Below, in pieces: positions 30,128 through 41,654 of a DNA stretch of 64,000 nt. Location: assembly GCA_965649825.1 (NCBI GenBank), contig OZ287699.1:1302001-1366000 (forward strand). Direction: 5' to 3'. Origin of the DNA: Penicillus capitatus (taxonomy: Eukaryota; Chlorophyta). Positions within the stretch are counted from its first letter, which is position 1; the number at the start of each line of letters is the position of its first letter. The notes under the pieces were generated by a model. That model was not told the DNA's origin. It was given only the letters and a program-made list of their open reading frames with translations, and did no database searches. The position numbers were made by a program, and so were the translations under genes.

Positions 30128-31140
30128 TTTTCATCCACTTCTTGCCAAAGCTCTCCCCTTCTCAACCGAAGCTATGCCGATGTAAGCCTCTCATCCGGTT
30201 GTCCAATTCCTTCTCGGATGTCTCGAAGGATGCGAAGCATAACATTAAATCGGCTCTTGAGACTGTAATTAAAAGCCTCGCACCCGTTACGCTTTGCTTT
30301 CTTTAGAGGACGCACGGTCATCACCCTCATATCTTTCGTTAATTCTTGAAGTTCTGAAGCCACTTGAAAAAGGCCATGCCTCCACGATTCTCCGAGAGCT
30401 TCACTACTATTGGGTCCTCGGCGACACTTAAGGAAATGTTCCAGCAACTCGTCGGCTTTGAACGGATCGTATTGACGTAAATGGGCACAGATGATTCTCC
30501 CTCCCTTGTTAATGACGTCTTCAAATTGTTTATGTTTTTGATGCTCCTTCCACCAAACACGTTCCAATAGAGAAGAAACGTGTTCCTCTAGTCTTCCTTG
30601 GAAGTTCCTCGAGACGGATTCTTTTATGCTTGTCAACATACTTCCAGCCATGTAATCGCCTGAACGAGCCGGGTAGCTTTTCACGATGTCCTTCAAGGAA
30701 TCCGGAAGGGCATAGTCTCGGAGAAAGCTGTCCAACAATGGATGTTTCAGTAGACTTTTTTTTCCGTTCTAATCCTTTTCCAGAAATATGCGAAAACAAT
30801 TGTTGGATGAATGTTCTTCGGAACAATAATTCGCATTCGGGGTCTTCGCTTGCTAATAGATTCAAAAAATAAACCGGAGACATGCCGTAGAATACCAAGC
30901 GCCACTGAGTGGACCTCAATCGTCCGGAGAGCGTTATCAAGTTGCGTTTCGGGAATATCATCACGCACCACGGACTGTAGACCAACCGTTACTGTCTTCT
31001 TTCGTATTTTGTATGCTTTCCATTTTCTGTGCTCAGCGAACTCTGCTAGTTTTCGAGTTACTGCAAATTTCGCTGTTCTTCGATTTGTCGAATCGCTCTC
31101 CTCTTCGACGCCGAGGTCGGAATCGCAATCTGAATCAGTG
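30128..31140 (-). pseudogene. Fanzor, N-terminal part, separated by element B
   Basis: Minus-strand fragments in changing frames upstream of the target duplication: an acidic start then TRKLAEFAEHRKWKAYKIRKK and LDNALRTIEVHSVALGILRHVS, a middle frame with VYFLNLLASEDPECELLF, and 30738-30172 (SFLRDYALPDSLKDIVKSY...VWWKEHQKHKQFEDVINKGGR...). After the duplication the frame SNPPSNSLQHDLECVLKKICFGE continues across the insertion point into 25346 and below. I assign it to the Fanzor by position, strand and continuity; sequence alone in this N-terminal region is weakly diagnostic. At least two frame changes are visible; I could not turn them into introns. Confidence 0.6.
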
Positions 31141-32919
31141 TCCGGTTAAATGGGCGAACCTACATCAGACGAACGTTTTAATGCGTCCGTCGAAGGAAAG
31201 AAAAACCTGATCGTTTCATCGGAAAGACGCCGCCGCTCCAAAGCGAATACGTCAGACAACCCGTCGATCGAAGAAAGCGAAAACGAATCTACTAAATGCG
31301 TCCACTCAGGCTGGACGCGGGTAATTCAAACAAGACTTACAGTGTGGCGCCGTCGTCTAGAGTGCGTCTGTCTCAGCTCACGTTTTTCAGAATTCGAAGA
31401 ATCTATAAGATTCGAGGTTTACGAGGCGTCGGTGACAGATTCGCTATGTCTCTTTCACGTCATTTCAAACCGTCGTGAGGCGAACAAGAGATTCGACCGA
31501 CATGAACTGCTTTACATCTGGGAACACGTTCACAGTCCGCAAAGTAGACATGGCGTTCTTTTCGTCCTGTTCTAACTCCTTCTGACGCTTGGCACATCGA
31601 ATGACGTGCCTCCAGAATCTCTGAATCATATTGTACAACGTCGCGTTTTCCCAGGATTAATATCTATTTGTCGAAAGACATTCGTCTGAAGCGATTTTTA
31701 CGTTGCGCGGATACGCACCGTGTTCATAACGACGCCATGTCGGCCACATTTTTCCTCAGCAAAATCGATCGCTTCGATCTAGATCATGCCGCCCCTTAAC
31801 CTGCATCAGCATACTGTCGTGCAAACCGTACACACTTCCTTTCTGATAGTGTCCAGTCATGTTCAGATCCTTTTCTTTCGAACTGTTTTTTCGCATTCTG
31901 ATAAAAAAAGAAAATACTGCTAATGACATGGGCTGTTTTTCACGACGATATTAAAATCTCGCGATCTGTTTGTCGAAGTTGAAGGTTCTCTAACGTTCGC
32001 TGCCGTGTGAGATTGACAACTGACTACTTGATGACATCGTCGCTCATCCAGTCAACGCAATGCGACGATTCCATCCTTCAAAACACCATCGGTCCAATAC
32101 GTTTCGTCTTTCCCGTCATGACTTGGCACCGACGCTAACAGATCTCGCAGGCGTCAGCACATCATCTCTTTCGTATCTTGCACGGAGAGAAAGAAACGGT
32201 TCGTCGTCCACAAAGTCAACGTCAGAAGATGCCGACGCTGTGTAGAAGCCATCAACCGAAATGACTCGGATGCGTCTGCCATCGCGAGCCGCGGAAACGT
32301 AAATCAGTCCGAGAAACGGTGCAGCCAGCGGCAGTGCCGCCCCTCGTACTGTCGAGTCAACTATTAACCAACGAGCGGCTTCATGTCTTGACAGACAGTC
32401 GACCATCAATCACTTTCTACAATCGTTCCGATATGGACGGACGGACGCTCTCTGCTTTTCTCTAGCCCACAAAATAAAGATGCCGTCTGTTTGCGAACAC
32501 GAGTGATGGTCCTTCTCCAGGACTATATCTCTTCTCCCAAGTCATCCTAAAAATCAACAATGTCGCTGTTTTCTTCCCCAGGCCATCAATGACCGCACAG
32601 GACCTTCAGCGTTTGCAGGGACGATTTCTAAGATTGTCGCGCGTCTACAATACCCCACATGTCCTTCCGTCACGTTGCGGGCAACTCCGATCTCGGCCTA
32701 CCGCGTTGCCCGCCTACGTATTCAAAGCAGTCATTGTCCCAGAACCTTCCAGCCAAGACGCTTACGTTTGTTTTCAACACTTATCCCTTTTCGGAAAAAG
32801 TCGCGACTGCCACGTTTCGTTGTACCGCATGCATACCGTCATCTAGCTTTTCTTTTAACGATTTTTTGTACCTGTCGTGCTGCTGAGTGTTTTAAGCCAA
32901 CGAAGTGCTGAAAGGGTTT
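31141..32919. other. Weakly supported stretch with small frames
   Basis: Possible small genes, none recognised: plus 31150 onward (MGEPTSDERFNASVEG, Ser/Arg/Glu-rich, possibly spliced after ~31300); minus 31629-31465, 54 residues starting MIQRFWRHVIRCAKR with an IQ-like motif and ending in TGA; minus 32406-32116, 96 residues with a hydrophobic stretch (AALPLAAPFLGLIYV) and RRIRVISVDGFY. Plus 32589-32846 is open without motifs. Confidence 0.3.
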
Positions 32920-33958
32920 ATGTCTCGCCGACGCTTTATTGTCGATATCTGCGGAATGCGCTGTTTCGGACAACGTTCCAAAGTTCACACACGCTCCATA
33001 AACAGTCGCAAAAGGCTCTCTCGACGAAGGCTGCTCTCTCGTCGCGTTATGCCCACAGTCAAATGCATCGAAGACGTCGCCAAACTACTCACGGATGCCG
33101 GTCTAAGAAGATGCAGCCTCATTGTCGGAATCGATTTCACCGGAGCCAACGAAACGGGTTGCAGAACATCGTTCGCCGGTACCGTCTCGCTCTCTTCCGC
33201 ACACGATACATTGAGTGCTCGATGCTGCAGGTCGAAATCTTCACGACCTTGGCGAAACTTCCAATCCTTTCCTCATCGCTCTGAATACATTGCCACGCGT
33301 ACTTGAAGGATTAGAAGATTCATGTCGCATGTTTTGTTACGGGTTTGGAGATACGACGACGAAAGAGCGTTCCGTTTTCGCTTTCTTCTCTGAGGATGCT
33401 ATCGTGACCGAACACCGTAGTCTCGTGCAACGATACCGACAGATAGTGCCATTCATTGCCTTATCAGCGCCGACATCGTGTGCACCATTAATTCGACAGG
33501 CCATGCGACGCGTGTATCAAAGTTGCATGCAGTTTCATTTGCTGCTGATTCTATTGGCAGGACCCATTTCGGCAAACTGTCGAGCAGCCACAGCCGATGC
33601 CATTTTCCATGCCTCATATTTCCCCATCTCTATCGTAACAATCGGTATGGGCGATGGGCCATGGGATGAAATGCGTCGCTTTGAGGAGGAACTGCCTGAT
33701 AGAAGATGGGAAAACTTCAGCTTTGTCGAATTTAAAGAATTTCGAAAACTCTCGAAGATGTCTGAAAAGGCCAGAGAGAAGGGCGAAGCCAAATTTGCGC
33801 TCCGGATCATGGAAGATCTTCCCTATCATTTCGAATGCATGAACGAATCTCGTGGCCCTGTCGATCAACAGAGTGTATTCAACATCCTTTCCCGCATTCC
33901 AAATTCGATTCTGATGGGACCGCCTACAGATAACGATGAATCGAACATATGCTCTTGA
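32920..33958 (+). CDS. Copine-type vWA domain protein (divergent paralogue 1)
   Basis: Two exons, 32920-33178 and 33231-33958, with a 52-nt phase-1 intron, 328 aa. The copine/RGLG vWA core is clear: SLIVGIDFTGANE, a GRNLHDL-NP segment, MFCYGFGDTTT, PLIRQAMRRVYQ, FHLLLILLAGPI, IVTIGMGDGPWDEM and an NFSFVEF segment. The metal-site motif DFTGAN deviates from the usual DFTxSN. No C2 or RING domain precedes or follows; the N-terminus is Arg-rich (MSRRRF), possibly an extension from an unproven start. The intron lies at the same codon position as in the two minus-strand paralogues, so they share ancestry. Copines bind membranes in response to calcium or act as ubiquitin ligases; neither module is present here. 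Confidence 0.82.
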
Positions 33959-35420
33959 TCCCCTACTAAGTCCATAGATAACGGATGCAGTGCTGCTGGA
34001 GTGTTAAAGCCAAGTACTGAATTTTGAATGTCCTGATTAACTCTTTCGAAATGACTGGAAAGAGTGATATGTCCCATCTGGAAGTGACCATCAAGTATCG
34101 CATAGGGTGGATTCAGCATAGCCGTCATCAGTCAGACTAGAAAACCATCATCATTGTCATACGAATGAATTATGTAGGAACGCACATACAATCTTAAAGG
34201 CAGTAGATCCTCCTGCAAAGATGAAGTGCTTACACAAATAAATAGCAGATGTAAATGTAGTTGTAGAATGAGTTCGTTTCTTTTATTCACATCTTGGGAC
34301 TGGCGGTTTGTACAAGAGCTTCTGCTATGATCGTCTTGCCAAATAAGGCGCAAGTGACGTTGTCGACTGGGAGATCTTGCTGAAACGGTGTAAAAAATCA
34401 AGTGTCATCTGCGCAGACACAATGTCTTCACGCACATGGCGCGATCGCGGACGCGATGAATGATCGAATTCACATGACATAGATATTCGGCAGGAGGTTA
34501 AGACATCAACGACACACGCGTTTCTGCCAGAATGCGATTGGTCCACGATCTTCGAGAAATGCGATGATGAACACAAGACAGGTTTAGAAACACGCCAAGC
34601 TTTGGGGCCACACAGATGTTCACAGCAGAGATGTGCAAAAGCGATCTTATGATATTAACTAATCGAAAGTAATGCCGACATGCTCAAATAGAAGAGTGTG
34701 ATCGTCAGAGAACGTTGGTATCCTGGAAAAGTACCAGTGATCGATATTGACGACCGTGGCAGTTTATCAGATTCACAAACGGACACCGTTCATTTTACGA
34801 AGGATCGTTTTTAGTTCTGCTGCAAGTGGGGAATGGTAGATAAAGCGGATTGGAATACCGTTTTCAAATTTATGGAAAGAGCATATTGATATGTTTGCTG
34901 CTCAAGTATGGATCTTCAGTTCTAATGATTGTTTTATCGAACTTGAGCTCTTTCAGCTCGGCGTCTCGAAGGTCTGAAAAACAGCCTTGTGTCACGCATA
35001 TCTGGTACCATCTGGCAACTTTATGATGAGTTTCTGCGAGTTCTTGCCAAGAAGCTAAAAGATAAGTTATTCATCGATTCGGTCAGCATGCCCATCAACG
35101 AAGATTCGGACAGAAACAGCGGATGAAAAAGCAAAATACTATTAGTAAATTCAGCCAAAAGATGCACGTTCCCGGTACTCTTCTGTTAATCATTTGCGTC
35201 ATCTACACAGATTAGCAAGGCTGTGGCTCATTCATAAGTGCATAAACAGATTGGACGTTAGATTCGAAACTCTTGCCATGTATAAGGAAGAATCTTATAA
35301 ATGCAGACAAGCTAACACTTCCTTCGGCACATTTCAAACGTATGCACGGGAACAGATTAAACGACTTTCTGGCGTCCATCCCCAGTATCGTTGTCATATC
35401 TGTTCAAGTCAAAGTGTGTT
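33959..35420. other. Intergenic, nothing recognised
   Basis: About 1.46 kb between convergent copine genes. A minus frame at 34128-33865 overlaps the 3' end of paralogue 1 and is probably antisense. Short frames near 34132-34576 carry no motif. Confidence 0.35.
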
Positions 35421-36474
35421 CTACGGCAAAGGCATGTTGAAATGCACTGGAGGATCGATCAGGATGGATGGTGGAATCTCGGCGATGATCGGACGGACCC
35501 GATTCTGGGCGTTCGGGCCCATCATCTCCTCTGCGATTCTGTACTGATCCGGCAGCTCCATCAGTACCTGCAGTGCGAAACTGGCTTCCCTTCTCTCTTC
35601 TGTCACCAGGGAGGGGTTGCTCATGATCCTGTTGTACTCGACGAACTGAAAGTTATCAAACCTTCTCTGAGGGATCGCGTCGTCAAAGGTCCTCATCTCG
35701 TCCCACGGCCCGTCACCGACGCCGACCATCACGATGGAGAGTGGAAAGAATGAGGCGTCGTAGATCGCCTGCATCGTGGCAGCCTTCCAGGCACTCGATA
35801 TCTGACCGTCCGCCAGAATGAGAAGCAGATGGAATCGCATGCCTGTGTAGTAGACGCGGCGCATCGCCTGGCGGATCAGCGGCTCGAAGGAAGTAGGACC
35901 GGACAGATCCACCAGTGGAGCAATCTGCCTGTACTTTGCGAGGAGGACATCCAGTCCCCTGGGCGCGTCGTCGTTTGGGAAGAATGAGAAAACCGAGTGC
36001 TCCCGAGTGTTGACGTCTCCAAACCCGTAGCAAGGGATCAGATTGTCGTCATCAAACGAGCTCAGCGTCCTGGCGATGAGGCTAAGTGAGACCTGATACG
36101 GATTTTGGGGCCCGGATACCGAATGGAGACACTGCCCTACAGGGGGAAGGAGGATCGTCTCCATGGCGGTTCGACTGGCGACAGGACTAACCCCCAAAAG
36201 AGCGTTCTCCTGTCCACTCGTTGGATTTTGTAAAGTCGATACCAACAAGAAGCTGACAGGATTCGAGACCGGCTTTCCTTAGTTCTCTGGTGACCTCGTC
36301 TATCGTCTCGTACTGGTCCGGTATTCTTCTGAAGGGTCGGACATTCTGCTGCGGTCTTCGTTGCCTTCTATTTTCTGCATGCGACGCTCGGCGAGAACCG
36401 TGCATCAAATCTAACTGTAACCTCTGACACGAAGCTCTTCTGATATTACCTTTTCCGCGTGACGGATATTTCAT
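35421..36474 (-). CDS. Copine-type vWA domain protein (paralogue 2)
   Basis: Exons 36474-36192 and 36136-35421 with a 55-nt phase-1 intron (GTTAGT donor), 332 aa. A basic N-terminus leads to YETIDEVTRELRKAGLESCQLLVGIDFTKSNEWTG, the canonical copine metal-site region, then NPYQVSLSLIARTLSSFDDDNLIPCYGFGD, YRQIAPLVDLSGPTSF, FHLLLILADGQI, VGVGDGPWDEM and FVEYN. The protein resembles the vWA part of plant RGLG and animal copines without the RING or C2 parts. It is nearly identical to paralogue 3 over the vWA region. Confidence 0.88.
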
Positions 36475-37811
36475 CCATATGCTGTCGTCTCGTCTCAGTT
36501 TTTACGTCCAATAGAAAGTACACAAACCACAACAATAAAGTACACCGGCTACAGGAGGTCGACAAAGCGGTTGTGCGAGACAAAGCATAACACAGATGAT
36601 TTCCAAGGCTTCTTCTTCGATGCTCGCAATACAGATACGCATTTTGAACGACGATTGCTGTTTCGCAGATCCCGTTTATCGCCTTTTTAATCTTTTGATT
36701 TTCGTCAGTCTCTTTGCCACCCACACCATAAAAACATGCAGAAATGATAGCCGTCATATCGTTGCCCGAATCTCTCACAACTGTGTGACATTCTATCCAT
36801 TCCCTCCCGTCTCATCAAGCTCACCAATCAGCCAGATTTTCCAGAATGGCTAACGTGAGTGCAGCAGCATCCTGTGACACTCGTGACAGTTATTTAAAAA
36901 TAACTGGCGAGGGATTCAGTGTGTCACTGTGTCAATGTTTCCAGCCCTCTCACTCGGACCGATATGGAAAGCAGCATTGAGGGGATGGAATGAATGCCAA
37001 CACTTCTGCAATACCACCAAGGCGATTGCGGCGTTTTCTTGTTTAAGGCAGTAATAACAACGTTGAGATCTCCGAAGACTCTCGTCGACAAAGCCAAGAT
37101 GCATCAGAGGCGTTACGGCGCTTGTTGATTGTTGGACGTATATCCAGACTTGGGATATTGTTGCCCTGAACAGCCACTTGAAACCATCTCATCAAGTCGT
37201 ACGGTCCCATGTAGATCACCACTCATGTATATCTCAACAAATCAGTTGTCCAACCAAACTGGAGAGTGTTTATCTTCGAGTAACAGATTACGGCGTTCTT
37301 TATATATACTTCATGCACAACAAACGATATAAGCCGTCAGATTAGAGTCAAAGTTAATAATGTCCGAAAGCCAAGAACGACACAATCTGAACCAAACCAT
37401 AATGCTATTATTGATCCTGCAGTCTGTATGGAGAATCCGGCGATCTTTATAAAGTTCAGTATGCAGATACGAACGAGAATCGACGCGGTACTGGTTAAAC
37501 CAAACTACGAATACTATCTGCTAGCTACTTGTTTTATCTCTTTAACAGTGCATGTATCTGCACGCTGGGCATAAACATAAGCTTGAAAGAATGTCGTTAT
37601 TGAAAAAGTCAGGTGGTTGTCTGATAAATGACGTTAATAATCCTCAATCGGCGGCCAAAAAATACAGCTGGAACCCACCTTACCGCAGGACGGGGGACAT
37701 TCAGTATCCGGAGACACATCTCAAATTCCTATATACCAGACTAGCAGCTATAAAAACAATTGACCACCTAGTTTGCAAGGTGGTTCAGTTTTACCGCTGT
37801 GCAAGTGTCTT
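36475..37811. other. Intergenic, nothing recognised
   Basis: About 1.3 kb between the two duplicated copine genes. Minus 36778-36446 and plus 37552-37938 frames are unconvincing; the latter runs into antisense copine sequence. Confidence 0.35.
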
Positions 37812-38745
37812 CTACGGTAAAGGCATGTTGAAATGCACTGGAGGATCGATCAGGATGGATGGTGGAATCTCGGCGATGATCGGACGGACCCGATTCTGCG
37901 CGTTCGGGCCCATCATCTCCTCTGCGATTCTGTACTGATCCGGCAGCTCCATCAGTGCCTGCAGTGCGAAACTGGCTTCCCTTCTCTCTTCTGTCACCAG
38001 GGAGGGGTTGCTCATGATCCTGTTGTACTCGACGAACTGAAAGTTATCAAACCTTCTCTGAGGGATCGCGTCGTCAAACGTCCTCATCTCGTCCCACGGC
38101 CCGTCACCGACGCCGACCATCACGATGGAGAGTGGAAAGAATGAGGCGTCGTAGATGGCCTGCATCGTAGCAGTCCTCCAGGCACTCGATATCTGACCGT
38201 CCGCCAGAATGAGAAGCAGATGGAATCGCATGCCGGTGTGGTAGACGTGTCGCATTGCCTGGCGGATCAGCGGCTCGAAGGACGTAGGACCGGACAGATC
38301 CACCAGTGGAGCAATCTGCCTGTACTTTGCGAGGAGGGCATCCAGTCCCCTGGCGGCATCGTTGTTCGGAAAAAAGGAGAAAACTGAGTGCTCCCGAGTG
38401 TTGACGTCTCCAAACCCGTAGCAAGGGATCAGATTGTCGTCATCGAACGAGCTCAGCGTTCTGGCGATGAGGCCAAGGGAGACCTGATAGGGATTGGGAG
38501 GCCCGGATACCGAGTGCAGACACTGTCCTACACGCGAAGGAGAATCGTCTTCTTGACGGTTCTGAGCAGCGTCAATGCTTACCCCCAAAGGAACGTTCTC
38601 CTGTCCACTCGTTGGATTTTGTAAAGTCGATGCCAACAAGAAGCTGACAGGATTCAAGGCCGGCTTTCCTTAGTTCTCTGGTGACCTCGTCAATCGTCTC
38701 GTACTGGTCCGGTATTCTTCTGAAGGGTCGACCGTGCTGCTGCGC
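37800..38745. repeat. Segmental duplication copy of 35397-36350
   Basis: The copine exon 2, intron position, most of exon 1 and about 20 nt of 3' flank are repeated in the same orientation, roughly 2.4 kb apart. Exon sequences are very similar; the intron sequences are not, apart from a shared end. Confidence 0.8.
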
Positions 38746-38886
38746 ACCTCGGTCAGTAGCCGCTGGTACAGCTCGCGTTTCATTCTTTATGCGGTTTCGT
38801 TTTGGCTCTTTTGTCCGACCTAACGTTAGTCCTCGTGTCTTGTTCGAAGTTCGGGCAGGTACATTAACGCTTAAGCAGACGCCCAT
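37812..38886 (-). CDS. Copine-type vWA domain protein (paralogue 3)
   Basis: Exons 38886-38583 and 38527-37812 with a 55-nt phase-1 intron (GTAAGC donor), 339 aa. It has the same domain layout as paralogue 2, and exon 2 is the same length (716 nt) with few substitutions, for example MRHVYHTGM for MRRVYYTGM. The N-terminal ~60 residues are unrelated to paralogue 2, so the duplication broke inside exon 1. A splice-acceptor-like CTGCAG lies just upstream of the ATG (38886), so an additional 5' exon is possible. Confidence 0.87.
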
Positions 38887-40202
38887 GAAAACTGCAGGCG
38901 ACACTTAATGAAGCGATGAGGTTAGTAGTGGCTGGCTTGTGAATGTCGGACCGATAGTTGTAATTTCGAAGAAAGATGAAAGAGTGTTGTGTTATATGCA
39001 AAGAATGCAATGATCGGTACGGCCAAGTGTAGGAGAAGATGGAATCTTGTTGATGGTACATTCTATCCCTGTTTGAGAATAGCATTAAAAAACATAAACA
39101 GACATTAAGGAAAATGAGCCAAGCGAATGATATATAGAGTCGAGTGAATGATGACGATGTCGGGATGAAACAGTTTGCGAAAAACTGCTATAACAGCGTC
39201 GCAAAACGCGGCCAAACTTCGGAATTAATATGGGATTTTGATGAATGGAAGAATCTAAACCTTTGGAGTTCGTGTTCGTATGGCCCACACTACTTTGCAT
39301 CTCCTCTCCAACCACACCGACTCTTTTAAATACACTGTTTTTCCCAAAAATAGACAGCGATTAAGATCGACTACCTTTGATGCGAAGACTGACTTGGAAG
39401 TAAGCCATCGTCACATGCGAGTCGCGTAGGAACTGCGTGGCAGTAGTAACTTTTAATTATGGACGCATACAACATAATCTTCTTGTTGAAACACTCAGGA
39501 GTCCTACATATGCCACTTAAATGTCATCATTACGTCATCACAACAGCCTCTCGTCCATACGTCTTCTTAATGACGTCATGTCTCGTTCGAGACATGCATG
39601 CATCCAACGCCTCAACGAACCGTAGCGCTGTTCACATTAATGAGCTCTGATCTTGAACTCCGCATGAGTGGCACGTTTGCACAAACGAAAGCATGCAAAA
39701 CTGCCAACGTTATTGCTATTATATTACTTCCAATGACAGTTGTGCCCTCAATCCCTGCCTTGAACAAAAAATACATTGTACACAAACGGCATTTCAGTGG
39801 GAGGTTTTCCTTGCATAAGGCACCCGCCTATGCCTATGCCAATGGATCGAGCGATGACTGTTTTGCCTTTTGGAAATGACTTTTATCGACTATTAGAAGA
39901 ATCTTTTTGGCATCGGTAAAGCATTCCTAAGCTTCTCTTGATTCAGTGCAGTAAGTGAGTTTGTCAATGAAGGAGTCTTCGCGTCTAACACATGTTTATC
40001 CGAGATCAGGGAATCGCACATAACTCTTTGCTCGATGAATAAAGTGCGCTAAACGAAAGATCAAAAGTTTCGCGACTGTCCTTTACGTACGTCGATGCCT
40101 ACTGATATCATATCACACTTATCGATTGATCTCGATATTGTCTGTTAATCGAAGAGTGACAACCAATACTAGAACTATATCGTGTCGCGGGTTCTTTTGT
40201 GT
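38887..40202. other. Intergenic, nothing recognised
   Basis: About 1.3 kb. Frames of 60-90 codons (39085-39315 minus, 39459-39650 and 39598-39879 plus) lack motifs. No RNA gene seen. Confidence 0.35.
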
Positions 40203-40863
40203 TCAGAATCGAGAATTGGCGTAAGTCGAGTTTTGGTACTCTCGAACGATTTTTGGGTCGTTCAGAGTAGTGTCGTATCCGTTAAAAAGCTCTTGGAGTT
40301 CGAAGGGAACACGCAGATGTGTACGTCTGTTCATCACAAGATCACCAACAAACGTTCTGCTATTCAAAACCTGCAAACGTCTTTTCATCGTTTCGGGAAT
40401 GAAGTGCATACAGCGCTCTGCAATTCGTGTCTCTCCTGTATGGCACCGTCCCGCCACCAATCGGTGGAAGCCGCCTCCATTAGAGGTGCGCTGCCTCTCA
40501 AAGAAAAGAAAGGAAGACGAGAAATCTTGGGCCGAAATCGCGGAAGGAGCAGTCGACATCGCAAAGTGAAATACTGCTCAATACTATTATCGACTCCCGG
40601 GACATCTTTCTGTGCAGAGCTGTCGTTAACAAGGTGATCAAAACAGGAGAGAACATTATCAAGACCCCCGACAAGAGAAACAGCGCCACGACCAAGAAAA
40701 GCAGAGAAGACAGTGGCAGCATGACCCGATCTGGAGGTGATGCATTGCCACTAGGGTTTCTTAAAACAGGTAGCGTCACACAGATCTTCTCTCGAGTTTG
40801 GTGGGACAGACGATGGGTCGATTGATGGGTAATGTCATTCGCGGACTGTCTGAACAGGTTCAT
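40203..40863 (-). CDS. Putative single-pass membrane protein, unrecognised
   Basis: I do not recognise the family. From ATG 40863 (MNLFRQSANDITHQ) an N-terminal polar segment is spliced (51-nt phase-1 intron, donor near 40780) to a strongly hydrophobic stretch (MLPLSSLLFLVVALFLLSGVLIMFSPVLITL) typical of one or two membrane helices. Further frames at 40559-40203 (basic, with ERCMHFIPETMKRR) probably belong to the same gene through at least one more intron that I could not fix. The 3' end is therefore approximate. Confidence 0.4.
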
Positions 40864-41654
40864 AGATTCTGTCTCGTTTTTGGTGCGACGGGATTGATGT
40901 TATGCAGATAGCCGAGACACAGAGACAGTCAAAAGATGTATACTCCATCGCTACCGAACGTCTGCAGCGCGACAGTCAAATCCGTTCTGCGTATCGTCTT
41001 CAGATACTGCAGTGTACACAGGAAGATGCCCTGTAGCTTAGGAGGCGTGGTATCCTGTGGCATGCCTTACTCTCAATCTTCGTCCAGTCAATCCATCAAC
41101 GGTGTGACTTCCAAAAGAACAGTCCTCGAGTTTTCTCTCTCTGGATCGAGAAGCAATGCGACAGCACAAGTCGAAGCCATCGAAGACGCTTCGCGAAAAC
41201 GAGATATCAAAATCAGGGTCTCCTTTCTCCAATCGCACGCCTGTGTTGTACAACATTGTGGATTAGGTCCGGCTGTCGTCCGGAGAGGAAATTCGTTTGG
41301 ATCGAGATTCGAATGGCGGCGGTCGTACGATCGACGTGGAATGGAAAGATGTCTGAGGCAGGCGATAAGAATACGATCGTCAGTCATTGTTGTGCCAAAC
41401 CCTCATGTGAAAAGCATTAATTGGAGATGTTGTTATCACGTCTGTTACGTCCGTTTGGTTTACCCACACGTGTGATATCACTTCTTCTCTCGTAACTGAG
41501 AGATGTGATCCTACAGATAGGCAGTGAGTAGATTAGCTGGACGATTGTGTGCGGAAACAATCGTACCCCCACAAAGCTGAATGCCGATTTGGAACCGCCT
41601 GTTGAATTGCGCCTCTCGATGTGCGCAGGCCCCAAGAAAGCGGCCAGCGGCACT
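40864..41654. other. Stretch without a supported gene
   Basis: Two mutually overlapping minus frames (41387-41088 and 41256-41038) and a long plus frame (40936-41475) cover the same bases; none shows a domain. It may contain exons of an unrecognised minus-strand gene. Confidence 0.3.

Noticed and set aside
29926-30306. Plus-strand frame also present at 25270-25653
   Set aside because: It is the LTR of element B read in the antisense direction.
33865-34128. Minus frame over the end of copine paralogue 1
   Set aside because: Overlaps the coding strand of a well-supported gene and has no motif of its own.
40936-41475. Plus-strand 179-codon frame
   Set aside because: No motif, Cys/Arg-rich composition typical of antisense reading, and conflicting frames on the other strand; left unassigned.
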